Source: Puffinus mauretanicus (Eukaryota > Chordata > Aves > Procellariiformes > Procellariidae). Taken from it: DNA of 64,000 nucleotides. The notes beneath the pieces were generated by a model, which had not been told where the DNA came from, made no database searches, and was given only the letters and a program-made list of their open reading frames with translations. Location: positions 310,001 through 374,000 of the forward strand of contig JAJKFH010003599.1 in NCBI GenBank assembly GCA_023333565.1, read 5' to 3'. This document shows, piece by piece, positions 36,228-49,349 of this stretch (position 1 is the first letter of the stretch; every line of letters starts with the position of its first letter). The translations under genes and the position numbers were made by a program.

Positions 36228-38573
36228 AAGGGAAAGCAGAAAACTTTTAAGAGAATAAGTGGAAGAAATAAAGGCTGGAGTGTTTTTTGTGTGTCTTCTG
36301 AAAGAAAGTCATTGAAAGGTGGTGGGGAGGTGAACATCTATCTGTATCTCCAGAGCCGTAGAAGTAGCATGCCCATTCTCTTTTGGACCTGCCAGAGCTC
36401 TGAGTGCTCCCTCCAGTGGCGGTGCCAGGAGAAACACAGGATTACAAGATTTGCCAGGTTTCTGTGACACAGATCTAACTGGGAGACTTGTGGGACAATG
36501 ACTAATGATTGCTCCTGACTTCTAGATTCCCTCCCAGAAAAGTAGTAACTTCTGATAACCTTGCATCTCATTTTGTCTTGGGTCATTTACCCAGTAATAA
36601 CACCAAATACACTGAAGTAGTCAGCATCATTTTTTGTGGCGATTTTAGTTCAGTCTTCATTCATAGAGGGAAAGTAGGCAGTGAAACAGATGAACTGATA
36701 GATAAAATATCAATGTTTCACGTACAGACTTTCATATCAGTGCAATTGGATGCATTCTGAAAGTGAGAATCAATTATACAGCTGCTGCTTATCAGAAGTT
36801 AGCAAATGGTAAATGCAGTTTCATTTTTATAATCAATTACCTAGCCCTGGAACTTGTTAGCAAAGGTTAGAAGCTGTAATAATTTTCGGTAACTGCCTAC
36901 ACATTATCTCAGTGTATTTCTACACACTGTGTTTTAAGGAGATGAGGGAGAAATGTTTCTCTTCCCTGAAGTCTTTTAAAGTGGTTTGTGAAAGATGAGG
37001 ATCAAGCCCTTCAATTTCTAAGCATGATTTGCATTCATCCCACGGCAAAGATGATGGCATATACTTTCTCATTAGTCAAACGCTTTTCTTTTTTTTCTAC
37101 TTCTAAGCATAGATTACTTTACTTTCAGCTTTGTGAGTTTAAAGGAGGTTTGCATGCCTGCACAGTTAGTTTATCCACATCGTCGGTTAGAATTTACAGA
37201 TAAGGAGGTCAGTAACACAGGATAACTTTCTTCGGAGTTTTAGATGTTGCACCTCTGTTTTCACTTAAAAGGTATCAGAGAGTCAAAACCTACTTTTGAT
37301 CAAATCAAAAACCAGTTGTGGATGATTTTTTTATTTTTTTTTATTTGTCTGTATAGAAGTAGTGTCAGCTACCTGTAGATGTGTAATAGGGATCTATTGC
37401 AAGAAAATGACTGGAGGAGAGGAAATGTAGTTTCATCTAGAGGTTTTTTCCTTCTAAGAGTCATGTACCTAAATACCTGGAGAGGGAGGCAGGGCCGTTA
37501 CAAAAATTCATTAATTTCACTGTTACCTGCTGTTGTCCAATGGGATAAGAATACGTTTGAGCTAGGTTTTTTGTATGCTGATAGCAAGACATGCGTGCAA
37601 AGAAACTGTCCTCTTTTATTGTGCTCTTCATCTAGTACCTCCACAGCCTTTGACAAAGTCGACGTGTTCTTGCCATATTAATGAAACTATCCTGTGTCTG
37701 TTACCGTACGGTAGAAACATTTTAGGAGGGGAAAAACGTAGTGGTATGAGTGGACTCCTGATCACTGTATTTTCATACACTGTGTGACTGACTTCCTGTA
37801 TGCCTGATACTACTTATAGTTTACTGTTGCTATCTGCATTTTTATATTGAGAATACAAGATAGATGATGTTTTGAATTGGAACTTGATGAAGCAGAGCGT
37901 ACCACTGCATAGCAATGGTTTCTGCACCGGCATGGTCTGTCCCTCGACATCCTGAGCCTTTTTTCCTCCTACCGAGTGACTTGTTGCCAGAGTTGGACCT
38001 GCTGCTTTGAAGACACTTGTCCTTAAAAGTATACCTGTGCTTCAGACTTTTTGCCCTTTTCCAGAGTTCGAGGAAACTGATGCCTGACTGTTTTTTCCTT
38101 TTCCTCTCCTCCCTTCTCTTTCTCCCCTCCCAGTCCCTGACAATCTTGCCGTCTTATTCCCCTGTTTCAGTACAGCTCTCTTATAGCCTTGCCTCATCAG
38201 GCAAGGTAATGAAGAGGCACATCAGGCTGCTCTCAGGATGCACCGTTTCCAGCTAATTGTGTGCTCTTGAATTGTCCTCTTAAGAGAATTTTTTCCGAGA
38301 TGGACGATATGTACCTTCACAGCCGGTTTCAAAAACACCTTTGGGTGTGTTAAGCACTAAGGAAGCTGTCCAGTACCTTCTCTTGCTTTAATTCATTTAC
38401 ATGCTGCGAAAGTGGGGCATCCTAATTACACCTCATCAGTTGGAAGGTCACTTTAGCAGCTCTTCCAATTAAATTGACTACATCAGTAAAACAGGATTTT
38501 TTTTTTTTTTTAACAGATTTTTATTTGACTTAGACTAAAGTCTCTCATGTCCCTTTGGTAGTCATTGTAAAAC

Positions 38574-38625
38574 TTCAGAAAGTGAAGAAAAATAGTAGTT
38601 TCAGAAAGTGAAGAAAAATAGTGGT
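38574..38625. repeat. 2 x 26 bp tandem duplication
   Basis: A unit starting TTCAGAAAGTGAAGAAAAAT repeats with a 26-base period. The copies differ by one base near the end (AGTAG versus AGTGG). Confidence 0.85.
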
Positions 38626-39003
38626 TTCCTCATGTAATGTACTGTTCTTTCAAAACTACTTTGATGTCAAATTGCAGGGCTTGTTTATTGTAGGCAGTGG
38701 TGTCCTTAGTGGAAGTTAGGTGATGTGTAGCTTCTGTCAGCTGAAATCAAATCACCTTGCCTGCTGAGGTTTTGCCTGCTTGCTTTGGTTTCAGTCCCAG
38801 TAAGAGCTTATCTTTGTCCTAATTTCTTTCGCTGATCTTAGAAAGTATTTAATTTTTGTAGCAGTGTGAATCCTCACGGTGGAATAACTCATACAAACAT
38901 GTCAGTCAGGTTTCACCATTGCAAATAGTGGGGGTTCTTTGTATTTATTATTTTATTATTATTACTAAGCATGCTAAATAAACAGGGAAATCCCTGAGAA
39001 TTT

Positions 39004-39080
39004 CTAGTGCTGGCAAACTAATTCTGTCCCGTTACAACAGAACTCTAATGCTGGCAAACTAACTTTGTTCCGTTACAACT
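39004..39080. repeat. Imperfect 41-bp tandem duplication
   Basis: CTAGTGCTGGCAAACTAATT at 39004 and CTAATGCTGGCAAACTAACT at 39045 begin two copies that both run on to a CCGTTACAAC block. Several substitutions show that it is older than the 76-bp duplication. Confidence 0.85.
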
Positions 39081-42000
39081 CTGCCACTGAGATCACTGTG
39101 GCCCAATATCTGCTTTGTGTGTCTGTGTAACTTCTCTATTAAAACAAAACATTAAACTAGTGAAGTTCTGTACTGGTATATTGTATATGCAAAACGACTC
39201 TAAATTATAAATTAGTACAATTGTTTCTGTCTCTTCCAGTCTGGCATGAAAGTTCTCCTTTAGGTTTTTCAGTGCTTGAAGCTGAATAGCCTGCTCTAAT
39301 ACATTCAAGAAAATGTCATGGTGACTATGAAAGCTTGGTATGTTTGTGTAAGATTGATTGCTATACTTTGCTCTTGCTCTTGTGTTCTTGTGAGCATTTG
39401 TTTTAGTTTTGCCCTTCAGAAGTTTTACTAGGCTAGTTTGTAAGTGACAATATAGTACCTTAAGTGGGCATGTTAGATATTCATAGGTGCTGTGTTCTTT
39501 ATTGATGTTTGCAAGTTGTGCTAAATATTGTTAGGAAAAAAAAATAAAGCTAAGCACAAGAGATCTTTATGAATAATTGCATGCTTTCAAAAGTGTTATG
39601 CTTAGCTTAATGCACACTTTAATTCTCTAGAAAGAACCCAAGTGAAAGATACAATGCAACAAATTTCAGTGAATCACTTTCTCTCCTCCACTTCGAGTTA
39701 CCTGTATCACAGCATCTCAAGTCTTTCTGCTGCTTTTTTTAATGCCAAAAAGGTGTGAGCAGGTCATGGAGCTATGGAAAAAACACAGATTGTCATACAG
39801 GAAGATTTGTGATAAAAGGACGAAAGGATAAAAGGACAGAAATGAGGTGTGGGGGCGGGATTGGTGTAAATACATAAAGTATGGAAAGCAGAAGAAAATA
39901 TCTCAAAATAAAGTACATTCATGAAACTGCTACTTATATAAATGAAAATTTATAGGACAAAGTATATCTAACTGTTCAAGGGGAAACCTGGACCGGATAA
40001 AACTCTCTTCCATCAGAGTATAATTTGCTAAAAGCTTGTGTTCAGTATGGGGTTGAGTTTGGCTTGTGATGGTGTTTGGCTAAATGGAAGGCTGCATTTA
40101 CCTGTTTAATCTTTACCCGGGTCTATTGATAGATTTTAGATGTAAAGCTAAATTTAGGCTCATGGTGGATGGTCAAATGCCATCCATTCAAATGCTGTAT
40201 GGAATTTCTTCCTTGCTTTTCTGTTTTAGTTTTAACCCTTGATCTTTGAAAATCTGCCATACTGTCTTCCCTGGCTACGGGGCAGCTGAGACCACTGTAT
40301 TCAAAGTCCTTTAAATTCAGTCTTTGGATAACACTGTAAGCAGGAGTAAAATGAGTATGCGTGCGCAAAGAGAAGAGACGTATGTATTTTGCTTTTGATT
40401 TAGGTGCCCTTTCTGGCCCAAAATGACATGACGTGTATGCTTCCAACACAAGATCAGAGCATCTCTTTGGGGACCTGGTGAAACGTATTGACCTGTGAGC
40501 ACACAACATCGAACAAGATTCACAGATTTCTATGAGAGGGGGCAATAATGGATTATTTCAGCTACTGCGTTAACCAGGCGTGTTACTGTCCAAGTACTGC
40601 CAAAGCACACAATACTGTGTTGTGAGAGCTCTGCTGCCTGTCACTGAAGTGGGCTACCAGCGGGTCAGATCGGTAGAGCCGATGCACATGCCTGTGAAAT
40701 GCTGGTTTAAGTAGGGCGAGAAGTTTTCCCCTGGAGAGGGCTGGCTCTCTGTGGACCAGCCACATAACCTGTGGGAAGGATCTGCTCGCTGTTGAACTGT
40801 GGGCATCTGCTAGAAATGGAGGTATGGGTTGCACTTCTGTGTGTTTGGGGCCCTTGAATATGGTGTTTAACTGCTGGGTTGGCTCAGTGTGTCAAACTGC
40901 TGCAGAGGCTGCTCGGTTCTGTGCAGGGAACAAGCTTCCCAATACCCTTTGACTTGGGTGTCTGCGGGAGTGATTGTCTGAAGAACTTCAGCTCTTAATT
41001 AGTTGAAATTGAAAGGTGTTTACAGAAGCTAAGAGCATGAAATAATTTGGAAGTAGAGCAAAAGCTGCAGTAGTTCAGATTAAGGACCTCTTCTATCATT
41101 TCAGCTACCTGTGGTCATACCAGGAAGTCCCAGAGCTCCTATTTGTCTGTTCTTTTTGTTGCTTATTTTAATTTATCATATACATCAAGGACTAGGAAGT
41201 CTAATTTGCATATGCCTCGTCAGGGTTGTTTTTTCTGTCTAGATTAAAATGTAAATACATAAGTATAGAAAAGCGTCCATATTAAGAATTCAGCAACTGC
41301 CTTGTTATAATTGAATTTGTGTCTCAGACTGGGCATTTGTGCTTTAGCTAGTTTTATTTGCATTTGAATGCACAAGTAGAAACTTTGAATTGGATACTCA
41401 ATTAGAAAATGGTATGCAGGTACCTTCTTCCATACTGCAGCCTCCAGGGACACGCAATTTTTCTGTGTAAGGCCAAGTTCTAGGTTTCTTGTTCAAAATT
41501 TAGGTTTCTATTTTAAAAGTGCTTTTGGGGTTTGTTTTTTTTTTTCTCTACCAATCTCAAATCTAGAATTTCCAGACTTGAATTAGGACTTTGTTTCAGA
41601 ACTGTTGGGTTTTTTTCTCTTTGCACTGATGTAGAGAGTAACAGGTTTGGTATTTTCCTTGTTAGTGGTCTTGAAAAACAGTAATATCTGGTATATGAGA
41701 CATGCGAGTTAAGCAGAGATGATGCACTGACGAGCCCCAATCCACAGAATAAAATTAGATTAAATTTGCTCCAACTGAGCAAAAGAAATTTTTCTGTATA
41801 TTTTTAGAACATGTAGGAGAAGATATATAAAATTAAGTATGTAATTTGGAAGTGAGTTTAATACCACTTTTTCTGGGAGAAACCTTACAACTTGGCAGCA
41901 CCAGCATCATCACTAACAAATCGCAGGTGGAAGATGCAGGCAAACAAATACTTGCTGTTAAACTGGCTTATTAAATGCTAAAAAAGCAACAGCATGTCAC

Positions 42001-42584
42001 TTCTAAAACATCACTTCAGAAAACGTTTCTTTCAGAAACGTATTTCAAGATAAAGAATGAAGAACAGGAAAGGGGGAAGAGAAGGCAGAGTGTGAAGCGT
42101 GACCAAAAATGAATCCACACCTTCTCAGGCTGGCGGTGCATCCCCAGTGCTGCATGGAGAAGTGCTAGGGTACCAGGCATGTGACGTGCTCCTGACAGCC
42201 TCTAAAGCTTCCACTTGAAGCACTAGGCTAGAGTATGTTGTTACAGGTCCAATAAATTCAAAGGGGACAAATAGGTATTTTAAGCAATGAAACAGTGAAG
42301 GCATGGGAAAGCAGGGAAATACAGAAACGAATTTTTGGTAGATCTATATTAAACATGTATGGGGCTAGGCAGCAAGAAGTTCCTCATAGGGGAACTTGTT
42401 TAAAAATCCAGCAGACTGGAAAATGGAAGTAGACTCAGAGGAGTCTTATGTTTCCAGTTCAAGAGTTTACTGCTAATTTCAGGCCAGAGGGCACCACGTG
42501 TTCAGGTGAAGCAAGTGGTTTATACCCATGTTGGAATTTCCTTTGGGAAGATTTATAGTGACGTTAGCAAGAAAGAGGTGCACG

Positions 42585-42740
42585 CTTAAGACTGAAAGGG
42601 GCATCTTGGATCACTAAGCCCATGCCCACATAGCCGCAGACAATAATATAAATTCCATTTATGAATTGATTTGAATCCTTTTAAAAATGATGAAGTTTTC
42701 TACCATTGCTTCTTCCCTTCAGAAGGCTAGAAAACTTTGG
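42585..42740 (-). repeat. Possible ancient CR1-like fragment
   Basis: The order GACTGAAAGGGGCATCTTGG, GATCACTAAGCCCATGCC, and then a CTACCATTGCTTCTTCCCTT followed by CAGAAGGCT segment resembles the reverse complement of a decayed CR1 3' region. There the family has GGGACCTCTGGAGGTCATC and later a TTCCACAGCCTC block. The similarity is faint and only suggestive. Confidence 0.28.
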
Positions 42741-43959
42741 CTTGTCAGAATGCAGTGATAATACATTAAAGTTTTATGGCAGTATTGAACTGTAGCTTAA
42801 AGAGTCCTTATCTGTCCCCGATACGTTTAGAGAACAGACAAAGTCTTCTTTCATATGGTAGACTCTCCCTTCCTGCAAGTAAACAATCTTTTTTACTCAT
42901 TCAAGTTAAATCGGGGCTTCTTGAAAATACATGAACAGAAACGTGTTGTTGAGATGAGGCTTCACCATGGTCATTGTACTCTAAGTCCCCAGGTATAATT
43001 TCGGTTCCTATTTCTGTTTCCATTGAGCTGTCAGCCTGTCATTGCTGTGCCATTATCTATCCTGCCTAGGTTTGTCTGCTTGTACAGTGCTTCCAAGTGA
43101 GACGCTCTGGAGACCTTGCATTTCTGTAACTTTCATCCTGTTTCTATTACTCCCTCCTAAGGCAATCCCAGATCTTTCCATGTGGTGTTCTCCTTTTTTC
43201 TGATGACAACGTCTCTCCACTCTGCTCAGCCTGCGGATCTCATTAGCACACTGCGAAGAGCATTGGTGAGAATTGTAATAAAGCATTTTGGTGTCAAGAC
43301 AAGCATTTCGAGAAGTCCACTGATAACCTCCCATTTGTGGTTAGGCTTCACTTCCTATGTGGTTAACTTAATATTCATCCTTGTCAAAACTTGCTTTGAG
43401 AATGAACATAGTGACGGGAGTAGTAGAGCCGTTGACTGGTTATGAGCTGTATAGTGCTATTGTCTTGACTAAAGCTGTGGTAGTTGATACAGCGTTTTCT
43501 TCATGTCTTAACTCCTGAAGCATGCTTAACTTTAGAAGGTTAGTTCATTCTTCTAGTATCAGACACTCTCTAGCGTAAGTCCAAATACAGTGTTGTTTGG
43601 GGACAAAACATTTTATTAGAGGGGAAAAAAGGCTGATCTGTGAAAATGTCATGAATATAGCAAGATGGATGTGGATAGGAAGCTTGATGGGTATTTGTTA
43701 AGGCACGTGAAAGTGCTGGACTTCTGTTCTAAAGACTTAGTCATATCTGCTTATGCGTGATTTTTCTTACAGCTCTGCAGAACTGAACCTAGTTCAGATG
43801 TTACTGGGTATATTCTTTCCCTTCTGTTCGTCATCAGTAAATTTTTTCTGTTAGTTTGCGTGCATGCAAGAATATATGCTTACTGCAGCTGATTGAAAGG
43901 AACCTATAAATGTACAGCTGGCTTTGGGTAGGAGGAAGGGGTGTTCTTCTTCCTACTCG

Positions 43960-43986
43960 AAGACATCCTGAGATCTAGGATGTCTT
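43960..43986. other. Perfect 10-bp inverted repeat with 7-base loop
   Basis: The arms AAGACATCCT (43960-43969) and AGGATGTCTT (43977-43986) are exact reverse complements around a GAGATCT loop. The stem is too short for a microRNA precursor and is not followed by a T run, so no function is assigned. Confidence 0.7.
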
Positions 43987-44616
43987 AGATCCTCAGAATC
44001 AATACCTGACACCTTAGGACACGATTCAGCTCACTGTTCTTGCTGTTAGAATGTCCAAGGTGACCTTCCCCCCGCCCTTTCCTGTTCATTGAAAATAGGA
44101 GAATGCGCATACTTGGAGGTTCAAAGTTTGGGGAAGTTTTTTTCAGGCAAAGAACATAAAGGAATTTTGAAGGTAAATGTGTCATCACTTTTTACAGCAT
44201 TTCAAAAGTAGGAAATAATTTCATTGGTCTGACTATATAATTAAAACTAATTTTTTATATTTTAAAATATCAGTTTTATTAAGGGGTAAAATTAATGCAT
44301 GAATGTTTTATGGCATGTAAACTCAGTAGAAAAAGTAATGTAGTGAGAGAGATAGGAGGTAAATGAGAAAAGAAAGTATGTGAGTATGGTGAAAAATACC
44401 ACAGAAAAAGTTAGTATGATGTGGTTTCCTATATTCTCTTGTCAATATCAGATCTGCTGATTTCAAAGTCATACATACAGCATTTTTGTAGGGCAGGAGA
44501 AGACATCTAAGCAGTCTGGAGACTCTGAGTTGGTGTGAACTTCTGATTTGAGTGAAGAAACCAAAATTGGATCTTTCCAGTGTCTCAGTAACGCTTCTGT
44601 GAGAAGACATGCTTGC

Positions 44617-44640
44617 TTTTTTTTTTTTTTTTTTTTTTTT
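44617..44640. repeat. Poly(T) run, 24 bases
   Basis: An uninterrupted T run. No retroposon is recognisable on the minus strand next to it. The run creates poly-lysine open frames on the minus strand, which are artefacts. Confidence 0.9.
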
Positions 44641-45519
44641 GGTACACATCCAGCTTTCCCTGCCCACACGTTTTAAAAAATAAATAAATTGTTCCTTTTG
44701 CTGCTGAGTAACTAGACCTTGAGGGAGCCAAGCAATGAAGTACTGATGTGAGATAGGGTGGCTGCATGATTCACCGCAAGGAGGCTGGACTGAAGGATGC
44801 CCAGTTTCCTGAGAGTCTGCCTACTCCTTTTTTTCACAAACGTCGGGATACAAGTATCTGTAATACCTGCTTATCTTTTAAGGAGGAAGAATGTTCGAGA
44901 AAGTAACAACCCTAAAAGACTCTGGAAGAATATTGATTCCCATCCAGCATCTTGTGAGCAGAATGATCCTGAATGTATTTCCTCTGATGCTCTGTATATT
45001 TTGTCCTCAGTGTTACTGAAAATAAGCAGTCGTTTTTCTGAGTGCCAGTAAAGCAATGCCCTGCTATTTCTCACTTAGTTGGAAGAAAGGTTGCTCATTC
45101 TGTGCACTTGTGAACCAACATGAAGAACCGATTCCAAACAGGCAGGATCTACTCCCTTGTAATTACAAAATTAGGACTAATGGATTTCCTTTTCTTAACA
45201 TGTGTCGTTTCTTGGCACTACCCACACAGTTAGTGTAAATGCAGTGATAAAATGAAAAAGGAGGGGGAGAAAAAAAAATTCTGTCAACTAATTGATTTAA
45301 ATAGGGAATATGCATAATTTTTTGGAGTGACACGCAGCTAGACTTAACTTTCAAAAATGGCATTGTAATGAGACTCATGCTAGCTTTAGGTTTGCCTGTC
45401 TATAGTTTGTTGCAAAATATTTGTTATCATGTATTATTTGTACTGAACATTAGTTGACCCTGGCTGTTTTAGTGATATAGTAAATTGCAGAGGAAATAAT
45501 TTCTTCTTCTGGATTTCTA

Positions 45520-45620
45520 AAAAAAAAAAAACCAAAAAAAACCACCACCACCACAACAAAAAAACCAACCAACCAAACAAAAAAAGAAACCAAAACAAAA
45601 CCCAACAAACCCCAAACAAT
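45520..45620. repeat. A/C-rich low-complexity tract
   Basis: About 100 bases are almost wholly A and C, including CCACCACCACCAC and CCAACCAACCAAAC blocks between A runs. It is the reverse-strand equivalent of the T/G-rich tracts elsewhere in the intron. It yields a spurious tryptophan- and phenylalanine-rich frame on the minus strand. Confidence 0.9.
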
Positions 45621-47325
45621 ACTGTAACAGTGTTGTAAGGCTTTGGAGTTTGATGTTTGACTTTGGAGTTAGCAATCAAAACTCTTGTTTTTTCATAAGA
45701 CAAAGCAATACAGAAGATAAAACAAGATAAGTAGAATGTCTTGCTTTTGTATTCATTTCTCCCCAGCAGAAGGAAATTGGTGGTGAGATGATAAAATATA
45801 AGGCAACCGATGATGGCTGGTCCTGCTGAAATCTCAGCCTCCTTGGTTGTGAAAGGCATTTTCCTGCAATAGCAGGCAGTGATAGCCTATGCATGTAGTA
45901 TTTCTCTTATAAAGCAGATAATGTGCAGTCCTGAAGTGCTAAACTGGTTTATTTTAACTTGTTTATTCAGTTTAGCTTTGTATTGGCTTGGTGTGGTGTT
46001 TTTTTTTAAATAATAAAGATAACCCTGAAGAAGTGTAGAAGTATTTTGAAAATTGCTGCAATGACTTTCCTGGGAAGTGGTAAATACCATTCTTCATGAG
46101 TAAAAACTATACAGTGTGGGGGATGGTTTTGGTTTTCCCACTAACAGTTTAAGGAAAGAAGTCAGAAGGATAGGCTATCAAGAAAAAAAAATCCTTAAAT
46201 CTCTATATTTTACATTCAGACATTGAGTTATAACATGAGCTGTGTAATATGACTTCAGTTTTTGGGGCTAGCTGAAAAATTCGGTTCTGGCTTTTTCCTT
46301 ATGCTGAAGTAAATCTTCAAGAGAAGAAGGAAAGATGGGGTTTATACTGAAATGACATCTAGCTGTAAAATAAGTGTAATGTTAATGTAATTAGATTCCA
46401 AAATTTGTTCAAATAGAGCTTAATAACCTGAAGGGCTGAAACTGGACATCTCTCTCATGTTTAACATGATTGCAAGAATTTTTGGAGAAGTCTTGCTCAG
46501 ATATTGAAATTATAAATTGTGTTGTTATGGTTGTGTGGGAAGAGACTGTTACAAGAATAAATAGCATGTCTTGCTGCCTTTTTCCCACTCCCACCTTGTG
46601 TGGGAGGGACATGGAAGGAAAGGACGGATAAAGTGATCAAATAAAGCTGGCAGAAAGCATACGTAACGCAATCGGGTTAGAGATCTGTCTGCTAAAAGGA
46701 ATATATCTGCGCGGATGAAGACTTCGGACTTCAGCCGTCTAACCCAGAAACTAAAAAAAAAAGTTAGAATCTTTCATGAAAATAAAACCTGATGTACTAG
46801 AAATGAAACATTTAGTAATGTGAAGAAAACCAAAATAAATGACTTCGCAAAGCAGCTAAAGACACTCAGCTGGCAATTAGGGCAATTGCTGTTTGGCATG
46901 GAGACCTGATTTAATATTCTGAGGAACTGGAGAGGTGAGTCTTGAGTCCCCTTGGCCAGTACCCAACCTGCGGGGTAGGGATGGGTATCTGAACAGCTAT
47001 GCCATGTATATTCATAAGTGTTTGCTGCAGCAGAAGTGGAGCCTACATGTGTCAACTCCTAGGAAAGCATCTCAACCCCCAGAGAAGTAATTTTATTACA
47101 GAAACAGCATGTCAACGAGAGAGACTGAGAGGGTCATGGCTTCTTGTGGCTTTCTGGTCTCACAGCTGGGCTTGCTACTGTGATGTGCTAGCGTTGCTCC
47201 AGCCAGCCGAAGAAACTGAACCTGAGCATCTGAAACATCCCCAAGAGTTGAGGGAGAAATAAAAGTGCATGCTTTTACCTATTTTGTGGTTGATATTCTT
47301 TGTAATGGGCCTGTAAAAAATTGGT

Positions 47326-47356
47326 GGGTAGTGGGGGGTTTTGGGTGGTTTTGGGG
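47326..47356 (+). other. Second potential G-quadruplex stretch
   Basis: Four G runs of 3, 6, 3 and 4 bases with loops of 4, 4 and 7 bases meet the usual quadruplex pattern. Like the one at 30937 it lies in a T/G-rich tract on the plus strand. Confidence 0.6.
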
Positions 47357-48194
47357 TCTTTTTTTCTTTCATTTAGCAAAACCAGCAAATTTGATTGGGG
47401 GGTGTAAGTAGAATTGGCTTCTGCTTAAAGAATTATCAAAGCATGAAACAGTTACTGCCTGGCCATAGCTCCTCTCTTTCAAACCTTCAGTGTGTGCCAA
47501 CACCTTTCAAACCTTCTGTGTGTTCTTGTTTCTAAATTGTGGATTATGGCTGTGGTGTGCAGCATGCTTGCATGAATCTGACATGAGTAAAGAGATTTCT
47601 GCTGGAAGGCAAGATCCTTGGAGGCATGAGCCCTATGCCTTGGTTTTGGTTTTTTTTTTAATTTTTTTTTGTTTTGATTGCTTTTCTGTATGAAGAGAAA
47701 AGCATGATCCCTTGTTCACTACACTGACAATACAATGCAGAGGCTTTTTTGCCCTTAGGAGAGCCCAAGGTCCCTGTATGTTCCCATATGGAAACGTCGT
47801 CTGACCTAAAAAATGAACATTTATTGTACCCAGTATTAGATTAACAGATTGCTGTGGTTTTCTGATCTATTGATTCAGTGTCAGTTAATTGTCTAGGCTA
47901 TGCTTTATAAACAGAAAGACTTTTGGAAGTCTAGCCCACAACTGTATCAGAAGAAATCCCTGTTCACTTAATTTTTTCTAATCTCTTCTCAGTGGGTAGG
48001 CAAAGACTAATTTTTGGATGTTGTTCCAAACCGATGAAGGAATGGGAGGATATTTCCTTCTCTGCCATCTGAAAGATGCAGAAAAAGCTTTTCGTAAAAT
48101 TAAAAGCACCACTAAAGTCTTAATTAATTGACATCCATCTCTACTAGTGAGCAGAGAAGGCAGGAATTAGATAAAGTTATTTTCTTACTGGGGA

Positions 48195-48222
48195 TTTTTT
48201 TTTTTATTTTTTTTTTTTTTTT
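48195..48222. repeat. Poly(T) tract with one A interruption
   Basis: Twenty-eight bases of T are interrupted by one A. It is followed by GGCAG, which mimics a splice acceptor, but the sequence after it does not form a convincing exon. Confidence 0.85.
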
Positions 48223-49310
48223 GGCAGACTTCAAATTCAGGAGTTGCTTACATTACTTTTTGAAAATCCAAAGATGTAATCTTTAGAATATAGGTGTTTT
48301 GTTTTGTTTGGGTTTTTTTTCACACAGTTGAGTAGCAGGAAGAAATCCCTTGTATAAAGGCAATGTCAGGATCCAAAGCTGTTTTTTATGTGAAGTGTGA
48401 AGTTTTAATAGCCATTTTAAAAGCTATTGTGAAGCACTATTCATATTCTGCAAAGGTTAAGTTTTATCGCTTTCTAAAAATGGTGTGTGCTTAGGTTACA
48501 AATGCATTTTGAATTCTCTAGTACCATCTAAAATGTTAGTTGGTGAAAGATACTGAATCTGAATGGGTCTTTTCTGAGCAATGACCAAAGCAGTGAAATG
48601 TAATTTTTTTCTCAATAGACAATTTATCCTTTTTTATTATAAAAGTAAAATATAAATTTTTGAATAGAGGAAATGGACACTGGTATGCAAATATATCAAG
48701 TATACTGTGTGCTATGAATGAAAGTACTTGAAGCCTTAAAAGTTAGGTCAATGAAAAATTGTGAGGGGGGAGAAGATTACAGGTGCACACTTGCAGCCTT
48801 CTGAAAGACATGTGGTCTGAGCCCTCGACATCTATATCGGACTGAATGGGAGTTGCATTGGCCAGTTCTACCTGGTAAATGACTTTAGAATTAGCAAGAG
48901 GTGAAAGAAGGCACATAACATCTGGCTAGCGAGGAGATACTTGTGTATCTCAGCATTTCCTTGTGCGTTTTCCTTCTGAGGATGTGTCTTTGTGTGTTCT
49001 TGCAGGGGGGTTTCCTTAGGGATGAGCTGTGACCTTGGACAAAGACAAGGAATTCTGGCTTGTGTCACCTAAGCTCCTTATGTTAAGAAATGTACAACTT
49101 TGGCTATAGTTAAGGGGTTTGTTTGGGTTTTTTTAGCTACATACCTGTGATAAATCAGGCTGATTCTAGGTATTTTTGCCATTATTGGTGTTCCAGTATT
49201 TTTCTTAGCACATACATACACAAGATAAAAAAAAGAAGCTGAGATTGACAAATACTTAAAAAGCCTGCTGGCTTTCTTGGACAGAATGTGCTGAAAGCCA
49301 GAAAAATTCT

Positions 49311-49349
49311 GTTTTGTTTTGTTTTGTTTTAAAAAAAAAAAAAAAAAAA
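49311..49349. repeat. (GTTTT)4 followed by poly(A)
   Basis: Four GTTTT units run straight into 19 A residues and then an AG-rich string. The T-rich and A-rich halves are complementary enough to fold back. This is a simple-repeat junction and no retroposon is recognised. Confidence 0.88.

Larger units (their letters stand above)
30001..45000 (+). other. Putative intron 1, middle part
   Basis: No exon, RNA gene or recent transposon was seen. It holds short tandem duplications, a G-quadruplex candidate, microsatellites and a possible old CR1-like fragment, all listed separately. Open frames are short. The part from about 32640 to 33500 is somewhat GC-richer without a recognisable feature. Confidence 0.5.

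Noticed and set aside
36132..36467. A 111-codon plus-strand frame
   Set aside because: It begins inside the 76-bp duplication and shows no domain or splice context.
44323..44767. Minus-strand frames of up to 114 codons with a lysine run
   Set aside because: They are produced by the poly(T) run at 44617-44640. The rest is unremarkable AT-rich sequence.
45434..45859. A 141-codon minus-strand frame with a Trp/Phe-rich hydrophobic stretch
   Set aside because: The hydrophobic part is the translation of the A/C-rich simple tract. It is not a membrane protein.
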